Made by a program: the position numbers and the translations under genes. Under the pieces are notes generated by a model, which was given only the letters and a program-made list of their open reading frames with translations, was not told where the DNA came from and made no database searches. A DNA stretch of 64,000 bases from NCBI GenBank assembly GCA_010015655.1, contig ML976697.1:514167-578166 (forward strand), read 5' to 3'. Positions 55,395 through 64,000 of the stretch are shown piece after piece. Positions within the stretch are counted from its first letter, which is position 1. Each line of letters opens with the position of its first letter. Source of the stretch: Bimuria novae-zelandiae CBS 107.79. Taxonomy: Eukaryota > Ascomycota > Dothideomycetes > Pleosporales > Didymosphaeriaceae.

Positions 55395-57307
55395 CTAATA
55401 CATCTTCGCCTCCGGAGCTCTATATGGCTGCGGGATATCCTCTTTGAGGTTAACTTGTGTGGCGCTCGTTCGTAGGAATTTGGTCTGTCGCTCTTTGTCA
55501 CTGACTCCATGCACTAGTGCTGCACTCTTTCGCTTCCGACCACGTTTTCTCTCACTCGAATCCGCTTCTTCGGTCGTTGGCGTAGCCTTAGCAGCTCTTT
55601 TAGCCTCTTTCGCTGCTTTCTTAGCTGCTTTTTCGGCGTCTTTCACGGCGCGCTCTACTCTCGCCTTCTGGAGATCTTCATAGCTCACTACCCTCCCTAC
55701 CCCTAGTATCTCGGGCTTCGTCCTTCGGCGAGCCTTGGCTTCGTTGTTGATCTCAGCCAAGAACTGGTTATTCTCTTGAAGTAGGGCACGTTCGGCGAAT
55801 GAAAGTTGGGTGGCATTGGTGAGCTTCTGTACGTGCCTCTGTAGGCGCTGCCTGCTAGTGTCATCAAGCGCAAGAGCATCCTGTTTGATCAGATTATGCA
55901 GCGATGCAACAGCATCCGCCGTGATTGGCGTTACAGGCGTTACGGATGTCTGCGGTACTTGGTCTTGCGTACAAGAACCTACCTCCACCGCATTGACTTC
56001 GGAGGCGGTTGATCCGGCTAGGGGCTTCGGTATATCAACAAGTACCTTGTCTGGGTTGAAAGGAAAAAGGCCAGCCTTCGTCCATCCAGCCCTTATGTTC
56101 CTGGATGTAAACGCTTGGTCCCTTGCGGGGCTATATAGATAGGTGAAATGCTCCTTCCCGATTGTTCCTACGTATCCTCGCTCCAGCCGCTCGACCTGGT
56201 CGCGGTAGGCCACCTTAAGTGGGCTGAACACTGAGATGTCGCAGGGCTGAAGCTTATAAGACGTGTGAGAAGGGATACGGCATAGGATAATGTTGTTTTC
56301 GAAACAAAACTCTAAGATCTCCAGCGTCTCGTGCGTCCCGAAGCCGTCACATATTAGTACCCGTGGTTTTTGGTTAGCTCGATCCTTGGTCTGGGGGTCA
56401 AACACAAGCTTAAGCCACTGCAAGCTAAGATAGGAGTCCGTGTAACCACTGTCCGAGAACGCATAGTGCCATCCAGGAGTGGGGTGCGTGCTCCAATTAG
56501 ATCGGTGAGTAGACGCAGGCCATATTATCATAGGGTTTAAATACCTACCGTCGGCACTCACGCATTCGATAGCAGTCACTGTGGTTCGCTTAACACGCAC
56601 ACCTCTATATCCTCGTTGGTTATCCCTGTGAACAAGAACCTTGACGGAATTTAGCTTGGAAAGCATGACGCCAGTCTCGTCCATGTTATAGACATTCTCC
56701 TGCAGAACGAGATGAAACCCTGAAGTGAGAACAAGTGTGATAATTATCTCTATCTACAGAATAGGCACTTATATACGTGTGCCGTCGCACCATTGTGTGT
56801 GAGTACAGTCACACCAATGTTTGAGCATATCACGTGACCAGGGATCCAACTGAACGGCTGGGTCCTGCAGAACCTTTCCAATCACCTCAAACCAGCGTGC
56901 GACCTTATTATAGATATCATAACGGTTCCAGTCCAGCGCCGCAGCTTTACTCGCTTTGAGATCTGGATGGCGTTTGTAGAAGGACTGGGGCCAGTTCTTT
57001 CCGGGAGGCTGGCATGGTCGGTTCGCTGGCGCCCGTTGGCAAGCGAGACTGAAGGCTATCGAACCTAGATGCTTTATCCGGACAGGGCGGCCGAGAGCAT
57101 CTTGACGCGCTACAAATGTAGCAAGGGCTTTCTCTTCCCACGGGTGGAGATATTGTTGCCTCTGCGCTTTCTCTTCGATGGACTGGCGTCCGCGTTTACG
57201 ATGCTGAAGAGTCGTGCGAGGCACAACGCGATAATCTGCTAAAGCACGGAACGATTTAGACACGCCGGGGGGACACCTAATGCCAGTGCCTGGCTGGCTC
57301 TGTCCAT
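55395..57307 (-). CDS. Pogo-D transposase (HTH/CENP-B, DDE_1), nearly intact
   Basis: An un-RIP-ed Fot1/Pogo-family transposase of about 617 residues. Exons run from 57307 to 56777 and 56719 to 55395, joined by a 57-bp GT-AG intron (56776-56720) that restores the frame into FHLVLQENVYNMDETG. The N-terminal helix-turn-helix/CENP-B-like region contains RALADYRVVPRTTLQHRKRG and WEEKALATFV. The DDE core keeps its three Asp residues: NMDETGVML, VLICDGFGTHETLE and KLQPCDISVFSPLK. The C-terminus has an Ala/Lys-rich helix (AEKAAKKAAKEAKRAA) and a basic KRGRKRKS. The natural ATG is probably 57307 (MDRASQALALGVPP), but one base is missing near 57272, so the frame from there shifts; the uninterrupted frame begins at GTG 57263. 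TIRs were not found, so it may be a stranded or domesticated copy. Confidence 0.8.
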
Positions 57308-57487
57308 GTTAGCTTGCTATGGTGACTGGGAGATGGCTTCGTGGCAAGACGACTGAGCGCCAGCTTCCGGGCCACTACAGGAACATGGTGCAAAAATAGA
57401 AACGGCACGTGGCCACAGAAACTTCTAGAATTCTGCAGCCATGCGCCACAGCGTGCCCTGACAGCGTAGTCAGCTTAAGATACAATA

Positions 57488-57539
57488 ACGTAATCCACCA
57501 GTGAGCTACGTACACCAGTGAGCTGCGCACCCCACCAAA
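57488..57539 (+). repeat. Pogo-E left TIR
   Basis: Starts ACGTAATCCACCAGTGAGCT. It matches the inverse of 59269-59320 apart from a few C/T and G/A differences, and contains the internal duplication of the AGTGAGCT word. Confidence 0.92.
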
Positions 57540-57699
57540 ACGCGTCACGACGCGTCCACCTTTTCAACTATAGCTTAATAACAACGAGCTTAATTACTAT
57601 TAAAAGAAGGTAGACTTAGTCTTACCCTTATTTTAATTAAGTCTTATCCTTATTAGTTAATTCGCGCTATAGTAGTAGCCTATAATATCTTTAAATTAA

Positions 57700-58880
57700 C
57701 CCTTTAGTTGCGCCTCCGTGGTGTCTAAGCTAGAATTAAGATAACGTCTAATAAGCGCAAGCTATTGCCTCTTAAAGAGTAGTCTCTTGTTTGCTAGATC
57801 CTAGACCTTGATAGACAAGACTTTTTACTTTATATTATTAATGTGCGCTAAATAGCAGACGTCCTGCTTTAAGCTTAAGGCTAGATCCCGCCTCTACAGC
57901 CTATTAGCAAGAACTAGGTGTCACGCTTTATTAATAGCTAGGTAGAGCTTATAACTAAGTAGAATAGGAAGCTACATGCTTAGCGTGTTCTTTATTAGAA
58001 TCTAGTTAAGTTTAGAGCCTAGTTCGAGCTTATTAAGGACACGCGTTAGAAGTACGGCATAATAGATAAGGATATATATAATTTTAATAAGATAGGATTC
58101 ATGATAGGGGTTGCTAGCACGTCTAAGGTTGTTATAAGCTCTGACAGAGTTGGGCGAGTAATTGCTATATAGCCTGGTAATTGCGACTAGGTTATAGTAA
58201 TTAAATGTGTTAGCGCGTTAGACTGGGCGCTCTCGCTATTTATTATACTATCTAGAAAGCTATACCAAGCTAGCTGGTATTAGCTTATCCTAGGCGATTG
58301 GAGGCTTGCAGTAAGCAATAATAGCTAGATAACTAATAAGCTTAGCCTAGAATAGCTTAAGCACTTTAATTATTAGACCGCGTTACGCTTAGCTAGAGCC
58401 TATTGCCTGCTTATTCTAGACGGCTATAGCAGCTATGCGACGCCTAAGTTTAATTAGTTCTGTATAGAGAATAAGATTATTAGTCTCTATATGCTAGCTT
58501 ATAGCTTATATCTACTATAGCCACTAGATATTACTTACTATACGCCGCTTAAAGCTGCGTATAAACGCGAGGTACCTAAGCTCGCGCGTAATTATATCTT
58601 TCACGTTAATAAGTAAGAATTTTTTAATATCTACACGCGTATTAAGGCTTTAGTCTTCTTAGAGTAGTTAATTAAAAGTAGCTTTTAAGTAGTAGGCCTT
58701 GTCCCACACTATCCTAAGCGCGTCCTATCGTCGCTTATTATAGTCTAAACGCTGTCTCCCCTAAGGTAAGAAGCTAATAGTAAGAGGCGCTAGACTACTA
58801 AGACGCCTTATATAGTTACTTAGCTATAATAGTAAGCCTAGCTACTGCGTAGCTTTCTTAGTCGTTAATTATAGAGCCCT
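57700..58880 (+). pseudogene. Pogo-E transposase, RIP-killed
   Basis: Near 58075-58150 the plus strand reads IYNFNKIGFMIGVASTSKVV, the NFDETGFxxG block with Asp-Glu mutated. CVSALDWALSLFIILS lies near 58208. LLILDGYSSYATPKFN, the second-Asp block, lies near 58411. PLDITYYTPLKAAYKREVPK lies near 58523 with the third Asp. The GxxxLVP-type tail is not resolved. Stops are TAG/TAA. Confidence 0.8.
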
Positions 58881-59268
58881 ACACGTTAGGCTCTAAGTTA
58901 GCTTGTGAAAGGATGTTAGATGGCGATGCACTCTACGATAATCCTTACTAAGGAGAATACTAAGCTACGTCAGGCTAATCATCGCCAAGAGAAAAAGAGG
59001 CAATAGCGATGGTAGTATATTGCTACAGGAGGGACTCTTATAGGCCAAGAAGGTTAAAGGCTAGCTATAGAGGCAGAAATAAGGGCATAGGTAGATGTTT
59101 AGAGCCAGGTATTTTAGAGCTATTAGCGAGCACTACCAACGTGCTTAAAGTGCTATATATAAGGCTATAATAGGACTTAGTGTATAAGTAATTAGGAATA
59201 TTTTGTACATATATTTATATAGGTTTAATTTAGTTGTTATTTAGCTATCTATTAAAAAGGCGCACGCG

Positions 59269-59320
59269 TTTGGTGGGGTGCGCAGCTCACTAGTGTACGC
59301 AGCTCACTGGTGGATTACGT
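59269..59320 (-). repeat. Pogo-E right TIR
   Basis: The inverted partner of 57488-57539, ending GGATTACGT before the TA target duplicate. Confidence 0.92.
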
Positions 59321-59322
59321 TA

Positions 59323-60549
59323 CAAGTTAGTTATTACTGATGATGTCAGCTCGCTTAACGTGCCAAGGATTACACCACGTTACAAAACTTTGAACCCGCC
59401 CTTGGATCTACCCGGAGAAACTCCCGGAATCTGCATTCCTAAGCTGGAACGGGCTTCTAGGCTTGAAGCTATATTCTGCTACAACGCTTCCTCTTCCCTA
59501 GCGCTCCGGTTTTAGGAGACGCCTTAGTATCCGCAGTTTAGCAGGGGCAGTTAAGCAAGGCAGCGGTGGATGGCATGGATGAAAAGATCGACAGTGTGGC
59601 CAAAACCTCTGGAATTTTCTTTGCGCGCCGGTGTCCTGGTGAAGAAGAGGCTGTAGAAAAGTAGGAGATAGACGATATCGTTCTTGGCTTGTGGGGGAGA
59701 CTCTTTTCAGGGTATAAACTGGGAGTGCGGCTCGCCTCGCAGGGTGGCTCGCGACACAGGGAGGGATAGTATAGCAAATATCAGCAATTGACGCACCCGA
59801 CAGCAACAAGTCAAACAAAGTTAGCGATAAGGCTTTAACTTGGAACCCTTATCAATTCTCGACTATATCTCAATAGGCGTCTTAAAGGCACAGTAGGTGA
59901 GCTCATTCGAGATATATGGGATTGTACTGACTTAGCTAGCAGTGATAATTAAACTGACTTAAGTAACGTTAGCCGCAACAAATAGACCTTGTTGGCGGTG
60001 AATAGTTTTATATACCTAACGTTTAGGAAGTCTTAATTGTAAGACACATTTATGGTTCGTGATAGTGGATAGGATCTAGTATTAGTGCTCCTTCCCTTTT
60101 TAATGCTTCCCTTATTGGTCCGCTGCTTGCCCGTGGTGGAAAGGTACGCTCAGCGTCGAGGTCGGATGGAGCACGCATAACTTAACTAGCAGGAAGACGC
60201 AGTGAAACTACTGCATTAGGAGTGCTATAAATTAGCTTTTATTAAAGAGTTATAATGCCTTGTTAGACAGTTACTGATAGCGAACAGATACACTAGCATT
60301 ATTCCGTTAGGATTTTGGAGCTGTCTGCGCCCTTGTTCTACTGTTCTACCATCCCTTTCGTCGCGGACATTTTCCTGTTATCTAACACTTCCTGCAGCAG
60401 CGCTTGTATTCCTGTATCGAATTAGGAGAACATGTCGTATTCTGCAGCCTTAGTAGAGACGGCTAACAACATCACAACGATTAAAAGACCCTTAACATTG
60501 GTATTGTCTAAGCCTGGAATCTTGCTGTCATCGATCTCACTCGCGCAAG
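59323..60549. other. Non-coding or decayed DNA, no assignable gene
   Basis: Composition is intermediate. Two overlapping minus-strand frames at 59498-59818 (106 codons) and 59538-59777 have no recognisable domain. The stretch 59840-60500 has no long frame on either strand. It may be an old pseudogene or intergenic region. Confidence 0.35.
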
Positions 60550-60677
60550 CAGACTTGTCAATAATTAAGCCAATCAAGCCGATCTAACCAAATTTAGTAA
60601 CATGTTAACCAACGCGAGCTAGTGAATTACCATATTAGGTTAGACCGGCTTAATTGGCTTGATTGTTGACAAGTCTG
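60550..60677. mobile_element. 128-bp MITE of the hAT type
   Basis: The two ends form a 40-bp inverted repeat (60550-60589 and 60638-60677, starting CAGACTTGTCAA) with only a few transitions between arms. The element is flanked by the exact 8-bp direct repeat CGCGCAAG (60542-60549 and 60678-60685). An 8-bp duplication and a CAG-starting TIR fit the hAT superfamily. It is too short to code; it must be mobilised in trans. Confidence 0.88.
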
Positions 60678-60685
60678 CGCGCAAG

Positions 60686-61002
60686 ATAATGCATTGCCTT
60701 GTCACGAATACGTTAGGCGCTTTTTAACCCTATGCCTCTTAATGCGTCGCTTAGGCATAGTCTCTAGTCTATAGCTCTCCTGTGAGCACTAGCATGTGAA
60801 AAGGTTAGGCCAGACACACCACGCTACGCATATAAGCGTACGCACTTACTAGGTATAGGTGTCTAGATTTGAAGGGCAACATGGCCTGGTGGATAAGCTT
60901 AACTAAGTAATAGTGTGTGAGAATCGACTTGTGGATTAAAACTTCGCAAACACGCAGGGCTAACTTTTGGCCGAGGTTTTCAGTCTTATGTACCTTTACG
61001 CG
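60686..61002. other. Short non-coding interval
   Basis: No gene is supported. It includes a small palindromic region ACGCATATAAGCGTACGC near 60822. Confidence 0.35.
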
Positions 61003-61242
61003 CCCCCCCCCCCCCCCCCCCCCTTCAGCGGCACTGCCATGGTCACGTGTCTCTAATTTTGCACCGTTAAGCGAGATAAAGATCTGTCAGCCTACCAGAC
61101 ATTCCGCATGATGGCCGAGCCCGTAAAAGTGGTGCGGGCCCATTAGGACTGCCTTGCCGTCGTTGACATGCAACTGTAGCGCCTTATCCTAGAGCAGACT
61201 TTGCTAAAAGCGCCAGCGTAACAGGCCGGTTCTAGCTATCAG
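60985..61242 (+). repeat. Diverged repeat copy 1
   Basis: Shares an ordered series of words with 62458-62700 and 63005-63200: TCTTATGTAC, GCACTGCC, CCTACCAGACA, GAGC/GAAC, GTGC(A/G)G, TGCCTTGCC and GCGTAACAGG. The identity is modest but collinear over about 230 bp. Confidence 0.6.
61003..61023 (+). repeat. Poly-C run (21 bases)
   Basis: An uninterrupted run of 21 C inside the first copy of the diverged repeat described next. The other two copies have only short C-rich stretches at the matching position (for example CCCCCATCGCCTACCCC near 62472). Confidence 0.9.
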
Positions 61243-61660
61243 ATCTTAGTATGGTTAACGCAGGTTAACGCGCTTTAGTTAACTTATTTTAGGTAATTAC
61301 ACGTAGCAAATTTTCTTAGTCTAAAATATAATGCGCTAACACTTTACAGACATAAGCCCTTATCCTAATTAACTAAATTTAATTAAATAGAAAGACAGTT
61401 GAAGTTATCTTATTCTAATACAAGACTAAGTCTACCTTTAATCAAATTCCAACAAGCGTTTCGACCGCTAAACACTAGGTTAGGGAGGAGAAATCAAGTA
61501 CTACTTTTATTTAACAAATAAGAATTATCCCGCTAACCTGGCTAGCAGGAACATTTAGATTAATCTAATAAGCCACAACAAATTAATAGCCTTCGATATC
61601 GTTAGCTAGTGAACTAGGAGACGCATTGTTCCGCATACCTGTTATGCGGAGAGTCTTAAT
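61243..61660 (-). repeat. AT-rich remnant related to Pogo-E
   Basis: The inverse of about 61385-61430 reads AAAGGTAGACTTAGTCTT, matching the sequence just inside the left TIR of Pogo-E (GAAGGTAGACTTAGTCTT near 57606). The block is AT-rich and bounded by GC-normal DNA, so it is probably a decayed Pogo fragment. No ends were found. Confidence 0.4.
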
Positions 61661-61835
61661 TATAGACAAAGCGATCTTCGTTATCGTCGAAAAGATCCAG
61701 CAATAGTGCTTCCTCCATTTTGCTCGCTCCATAGCTGGCAGGTGGGCCGTGGAACGACTGTGACGGCGCGCTCAGCGTCACGATGTTGACCATGCATGTT
61801 AGATCTAGCTGGAAGCTACACTGAAATTCCAGCAC

Positions 61836-62225
61836 TTAACATCCTATATCTTTTGTTAAAGAGGCGCCATGCCCGTTGCTTAAACGACTGTAGACAGCGA
61901 TCGGGTATATCAGCATTATTTCCTCCCGATTTTCAGGCTGTGTCAATGCCTCCTCTACCACCCCACCGTCTCCCTCAATTTTCACTGGCGACTTCGGCTG
62001 GGTCTTAGACACGTCCTGAGGTAATGGGTAGGTCTCCGCATCGAAATCGGAGAGATCTAATAATATTATAGCGGCTAAAAGAAACTCGTAGCCAGCATTA
62101 TCTTTGCCTAAGATGTTGCTGTCTCCAGTCTTTAGCGGTGAGAATGTCCCAACACTGCTGTGGAAGTAGGGTAGGCGCGTTGTGACCCTATGTTTCTTCG
62201 TAAAGTGTTTAGGCATGGCCTGCAA
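61836..62225 (-). CDS. Hypothetical 129-residue protein
   Basis: An open minus-strand frame from ATG 62225. It begins MQAMPKHFTKKHRVTTRLPY and includes NAGYEFLLAAIILLDLSDFD and SPVKIEGDGGVVEEA. It has one hydrophobic segment of about 12 residues and an acidic middle. I recognise no domain; flanking DNA is repeats. It could equally be a chance frame or a fragment of a larger decayed gene. Confidence 0.3.
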   Translation of the reverse strand: MQAMPKHFTKKHRVTTRLPYFHSSVGTFSPLKTGDSNILGKDNAGYEFLLAAIILLDLSDFDAETYPLPQDVSKTQPKSPVKIEGDGGVVEEALTQPENREEIMLIYPIAVYSRLSNGHGASLTKDIGC

Positions 62226-62457
62226 TTATCCCTCTCTTATAAGCACTGTTTTATAAATAGGTGGCTGAAGGTGGAATAATACCGTTACTTACGTATAGAT
62301 GTATGCAATTAATAACTAACGTTAAGGGGCTTTTATAGGTATAAAGGACGAGGCGGGTATATAAGTGAGCTTGATCGTATAAGAGAGACTTGAGAAACGA
62401 TTTAGTGGAATTGAAGCTTTGATGACGGGCAGCTGAAATTTTAGCAAAGACTCAGGG
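62226..62457. other. Short intergenic interval
   Basis: Moderately AT-rich, between the hypothetical minus-strand frame and the second repeat copy. No features recognised. Confidence 0.35.
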
Positions 62458-63000
62458 TCTTATGTACTATTCCCCCATCGCCTACCCCGCAGCACTGCCT
62501 TCGACGAGTGTTTCTATGTCCTGTACTATTAAATCAGCTAGCGATAGCTTAACCTACCAGACACTTTACATAACGAACACGTCCGCAAAAGGGGTGCAGA
62601 CCTATCGAGATTGCCTTGCCATTATCTGGTAAGTGGCAGCAGTGCCTTATTTAGTAACAGACTTCTGCTAAGAGCGCAGCGTAACAGGTTAGTCACTTTC
62701 CTACCCACCACCACCCTGTATTTCACGTCATATCCCGGTCAGAAAGGAGCGGAGACTTGAAGTCTATCACTGAGCCGTGTCCTGCACGATAAGCTAGGAT
62801 TGCTCTACATTGCTATCCTCTCCTCACTCTCCCAGTCGCCCAGAATCTCATCCCAAAGGCAGAGCGTAGCAATTATACCCAACGCATCGAGCTTCCTTAA
62901 ACCCACGGTGTACTTGTTTGGTTTGCACCTTGCTCGTCTGCCATCGGCTCCACCAAATAGGCGTTGTCCTCGACGAGGCCCTTTGAATTCTTTCCCTCCT
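62458..63000 (+). repeat. Diverged repeat copy 2
   Basis: Collinear with copy 1 over the first 240 bp. Beyond that it is collinear with copy 3: CACCACCCTGTATTTCACGT near 62709 versus CGCCACCCTGACTTTATGCC near 63220, then CACTGAGCCGTGTCC versus CACCGAGCCATGTCT. Unit length is about 520 bp. Confidence 0.6.
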
Positions 63001-63450
63001 TGACCTCACCCACAGCACTGCCATAGACTAGTGTTTTAATACCGTTCACTGCTGGACGAGCTAAGGAGTTCCCATCCTATCAGGCCGCTCGTATGATGAC
63101 CGAGAGCCTAGAAAGGGTTGCAGATTGGTCGAGAATGCCTTACCGGCGTCTCTTATAACGCAGCGACGCCGCGTTCCTGGGATAAAACCTAGCTAAAAGT
63201 GGGCAGAATCCCCACACCTCGCCACCCTGACTTTATGCCATCTCCCGGTGAGCGAGAGCAGGGTGAACGAAGCCTCTCACCGAGCCATGTCTAAGAGTTT
63301 TGGAGCTAAGCAAGCCGATGAACTATATTGGAGAGTCGTTGCTTCCCGTCTGATGTGGCTCCTGTGTTTATCAGGCTAGTCAATTCTATCTTCCTTCCAC
63401 GGCTTCTGTTTCCGAACTCACGATGTACCAAGACACCTTAAACCAAGTGC
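63001..63450 (+). repeat. Diverged repeat copy 3
   Basis: Contains CACAGCACTGCCATAGAC (63010), ATGATGACCGAGAGCC (63093; copy 1 has ATGATGGCCGAGCCC at 61109) and TCCCGGTGAGCGAGAG (63243; copy 2 has TCCCGGTCAGAAAGGAG). Together with copy 2 it forms a degenerate tandem pair. Confidence 0.6.
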
Positions 63451-63813
63451 TAGAGCACTTGTTAGGGCACCCCAGTGGCCAACCAAGTGACCCTTCGTAC
63501 CGCTGAGGAATTGGGGCATTTCTATCTGCAGCCGTAGGGGCATGCCTACTAGTCGCACCACGGTGCTTAGCGAGTAGCAGTGACGACGCATCGGCTGTAC
63601 GACGGGCATATTCTGATTAGCTCAAGCCTCCTCGTGCAAGGTGAGCCGAAACGGCGACACCATTTGCTCCCCTCTGCTAAGGCAGTGCCCTCTGTAGCCC
63701 CTGTACGCAACTAGCAGCCTACTCAGAGCCGACGGAACCCCCGACTTGCAGAGATAGGTCTTTCATATCAGCCTCTATCGCCTCTGGGAGATGGAACATC
63801 GTTTTTCTTTATC
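63451..63813. other. Upstream region of the right-edge gene
   Basis: A non-coding stretch with a possible further weak repeat echo (GGCAGTGCCCTCTGTAGCC near 63681). Presumably it holds the promoter of the gene at 63814; pyrimidine-rich tracts precede the ATG. Confidence 0.4.
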
Positions 63814-64000
63814 ATGGCTGACAGTCTCTTTGTTGTTACCCTCGTCCTCTTCATCACTGGTTCGTCACTCAGCACTGTGGTCACGTACCGCGACTGTCTG
63901 GCTGTCAAACGTGTCGAGGGCGCCATGAGATGGCGGCAATGGATGCTTGTGTGTTCAGACGTTGTCCAGATTGGCTTTTTCTTGTTCGGGTTCGCATCCA
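63814..64000 (+). CDS. Membrane protein, 5' part (runs off the window)
   Basis: The open frame from ATG 63814 continues to the window edge (62 residues). It starts MADSLFVVTLVLFITG, a first transmembrane segment or signal anchor, then a basic loop (TYRDCLAVKRVEGAMRWRQW) and a second hydrophobic segment (VVQIGFFLFGF). The short N-terminus, TM, basic loop, TM pattern is similar in layout to the seven-transmembrane gene at 3492-4819, but sequence identity is not obvious. Composition is normal with no RIP damage. The remaining exons lie outside. Confidence 0.6.
   Translation, partial: MADSLFVVTLVLFITGSSLSTVVTYRDCLAVKRVEGAMRWRQWMLVCSDVVQIGFFLFGFAS

Larger units (their letters stand above)
57488..59320 (+). 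mobile_element. Pogo-E, RIP-ed Fot1/Pogo transposon
   Basis: A 1.83-kb element with TIRs of about 52 bp and TA on both sides (57486-57487, 59321-59322). Each TIR carries two copies of AGTGAGCT(G/A)CG. The inner part AGTGAGCTGCGCACCCCACC is shared, with one difference, with Pogo-C. The interior is RIP-ed plus-strand transposase. Confidence 0.92.

Noticed and set aside
60815..60845. ACGCATATAAGCGTACGC palindrome as a regulatory or MITE end
   Set aside because: It is short and imperfect, with no matching partner or target duplication.
1..64000. CRISPR arrays, operons, riboswitches and other bacterial features
   Set aside because: The window is fungal by introns, RIP and TE content; no regularly spaced direct repeats with unique spacers were seen.

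Overview
This window looks like a transposon-rich, partly subtelomere-like compartment of a filamentous ascomycete (Pezizomycotina; Dothideomycetes is my best guess, not proven). Evidence: a gene with three short GT-AG introns of 50-60 bp, a fungal HET/NB-ARC NLR, Fot1/Pogo, Tc1/mariner, hAT, Ty1/Copia and Ty3/Gypsy chromoviral elements, and severe AT-rich decay with C-to-T/G-to-A transitions that turn Trp and Gln codons into stops. This decay is the signature of repeat-induced point mutation (RIP). No rRNA, tRNA gene or CRISPR was seen.

Layout. 1-7.4 kb: decayed unassigned DNA, a RIP-ed Pogo element (Pogo-A) with 51-bp TIRs, a four-exon seven-transmembrane gene (3492-4819), then GC-normal DNA with degenerate tandem repeats. 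7.4-44.9 kb is a continuous TE block: Pogo-B, split by chromovirus Gypsy-A (TSD TTAAA); Pogo-C abutting it; Gypsy-1, carrying nested Copia-1 (TSD GGAAA; it also holds the only assembly gap); Gypsy-3, carrying nested Gypsy-2 (TSD GAAAG); and a hAT gene cut off by Gypsy-3. 45-59.3 kb is a broken gene island: an unknown minus-strand gene whose 5' end is cut by Copia-2, a RIP-ed Tc1/mariner element sitting in the 3' part of a HET-NB-ARC gene, an almost intact un-RIP-ed Pogo transposase (Pogo-D), and RIP-ed Pogo-E. 59.3-64 kb: mostly non-coding, with a 128-bp hAT-type MITE (8-bp TSD), a 21-C run, three diverged copies of a repeat, and the start of a second membrane-protein gene running off the right edge.

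The most interesting signal is that all four Ty3/Gypsy elements carry an extra reading frame in antisense orientation between the chromodomain end of pol and the 3' LTR. In Gypsy-1 it encodes a Zn2Cys6-like cysteine array, a coiled coil and an acidic/hydrophobic tail, the architecture of a small transcription factor. In Gypsy-2 the antisense and sense frames end tail-to-tail with a 23-bp overlap. Gypsy-3 and Gypsy-A carry different, more decayed versions. Related antisense frames may exist in other fungal Gypsy elements; I could not search.

Element names such as Pogo-A and Gypsy-1 are local labels. Coding coordinates in RIP-ed elements are approximate domain spans, since no open frame survives.
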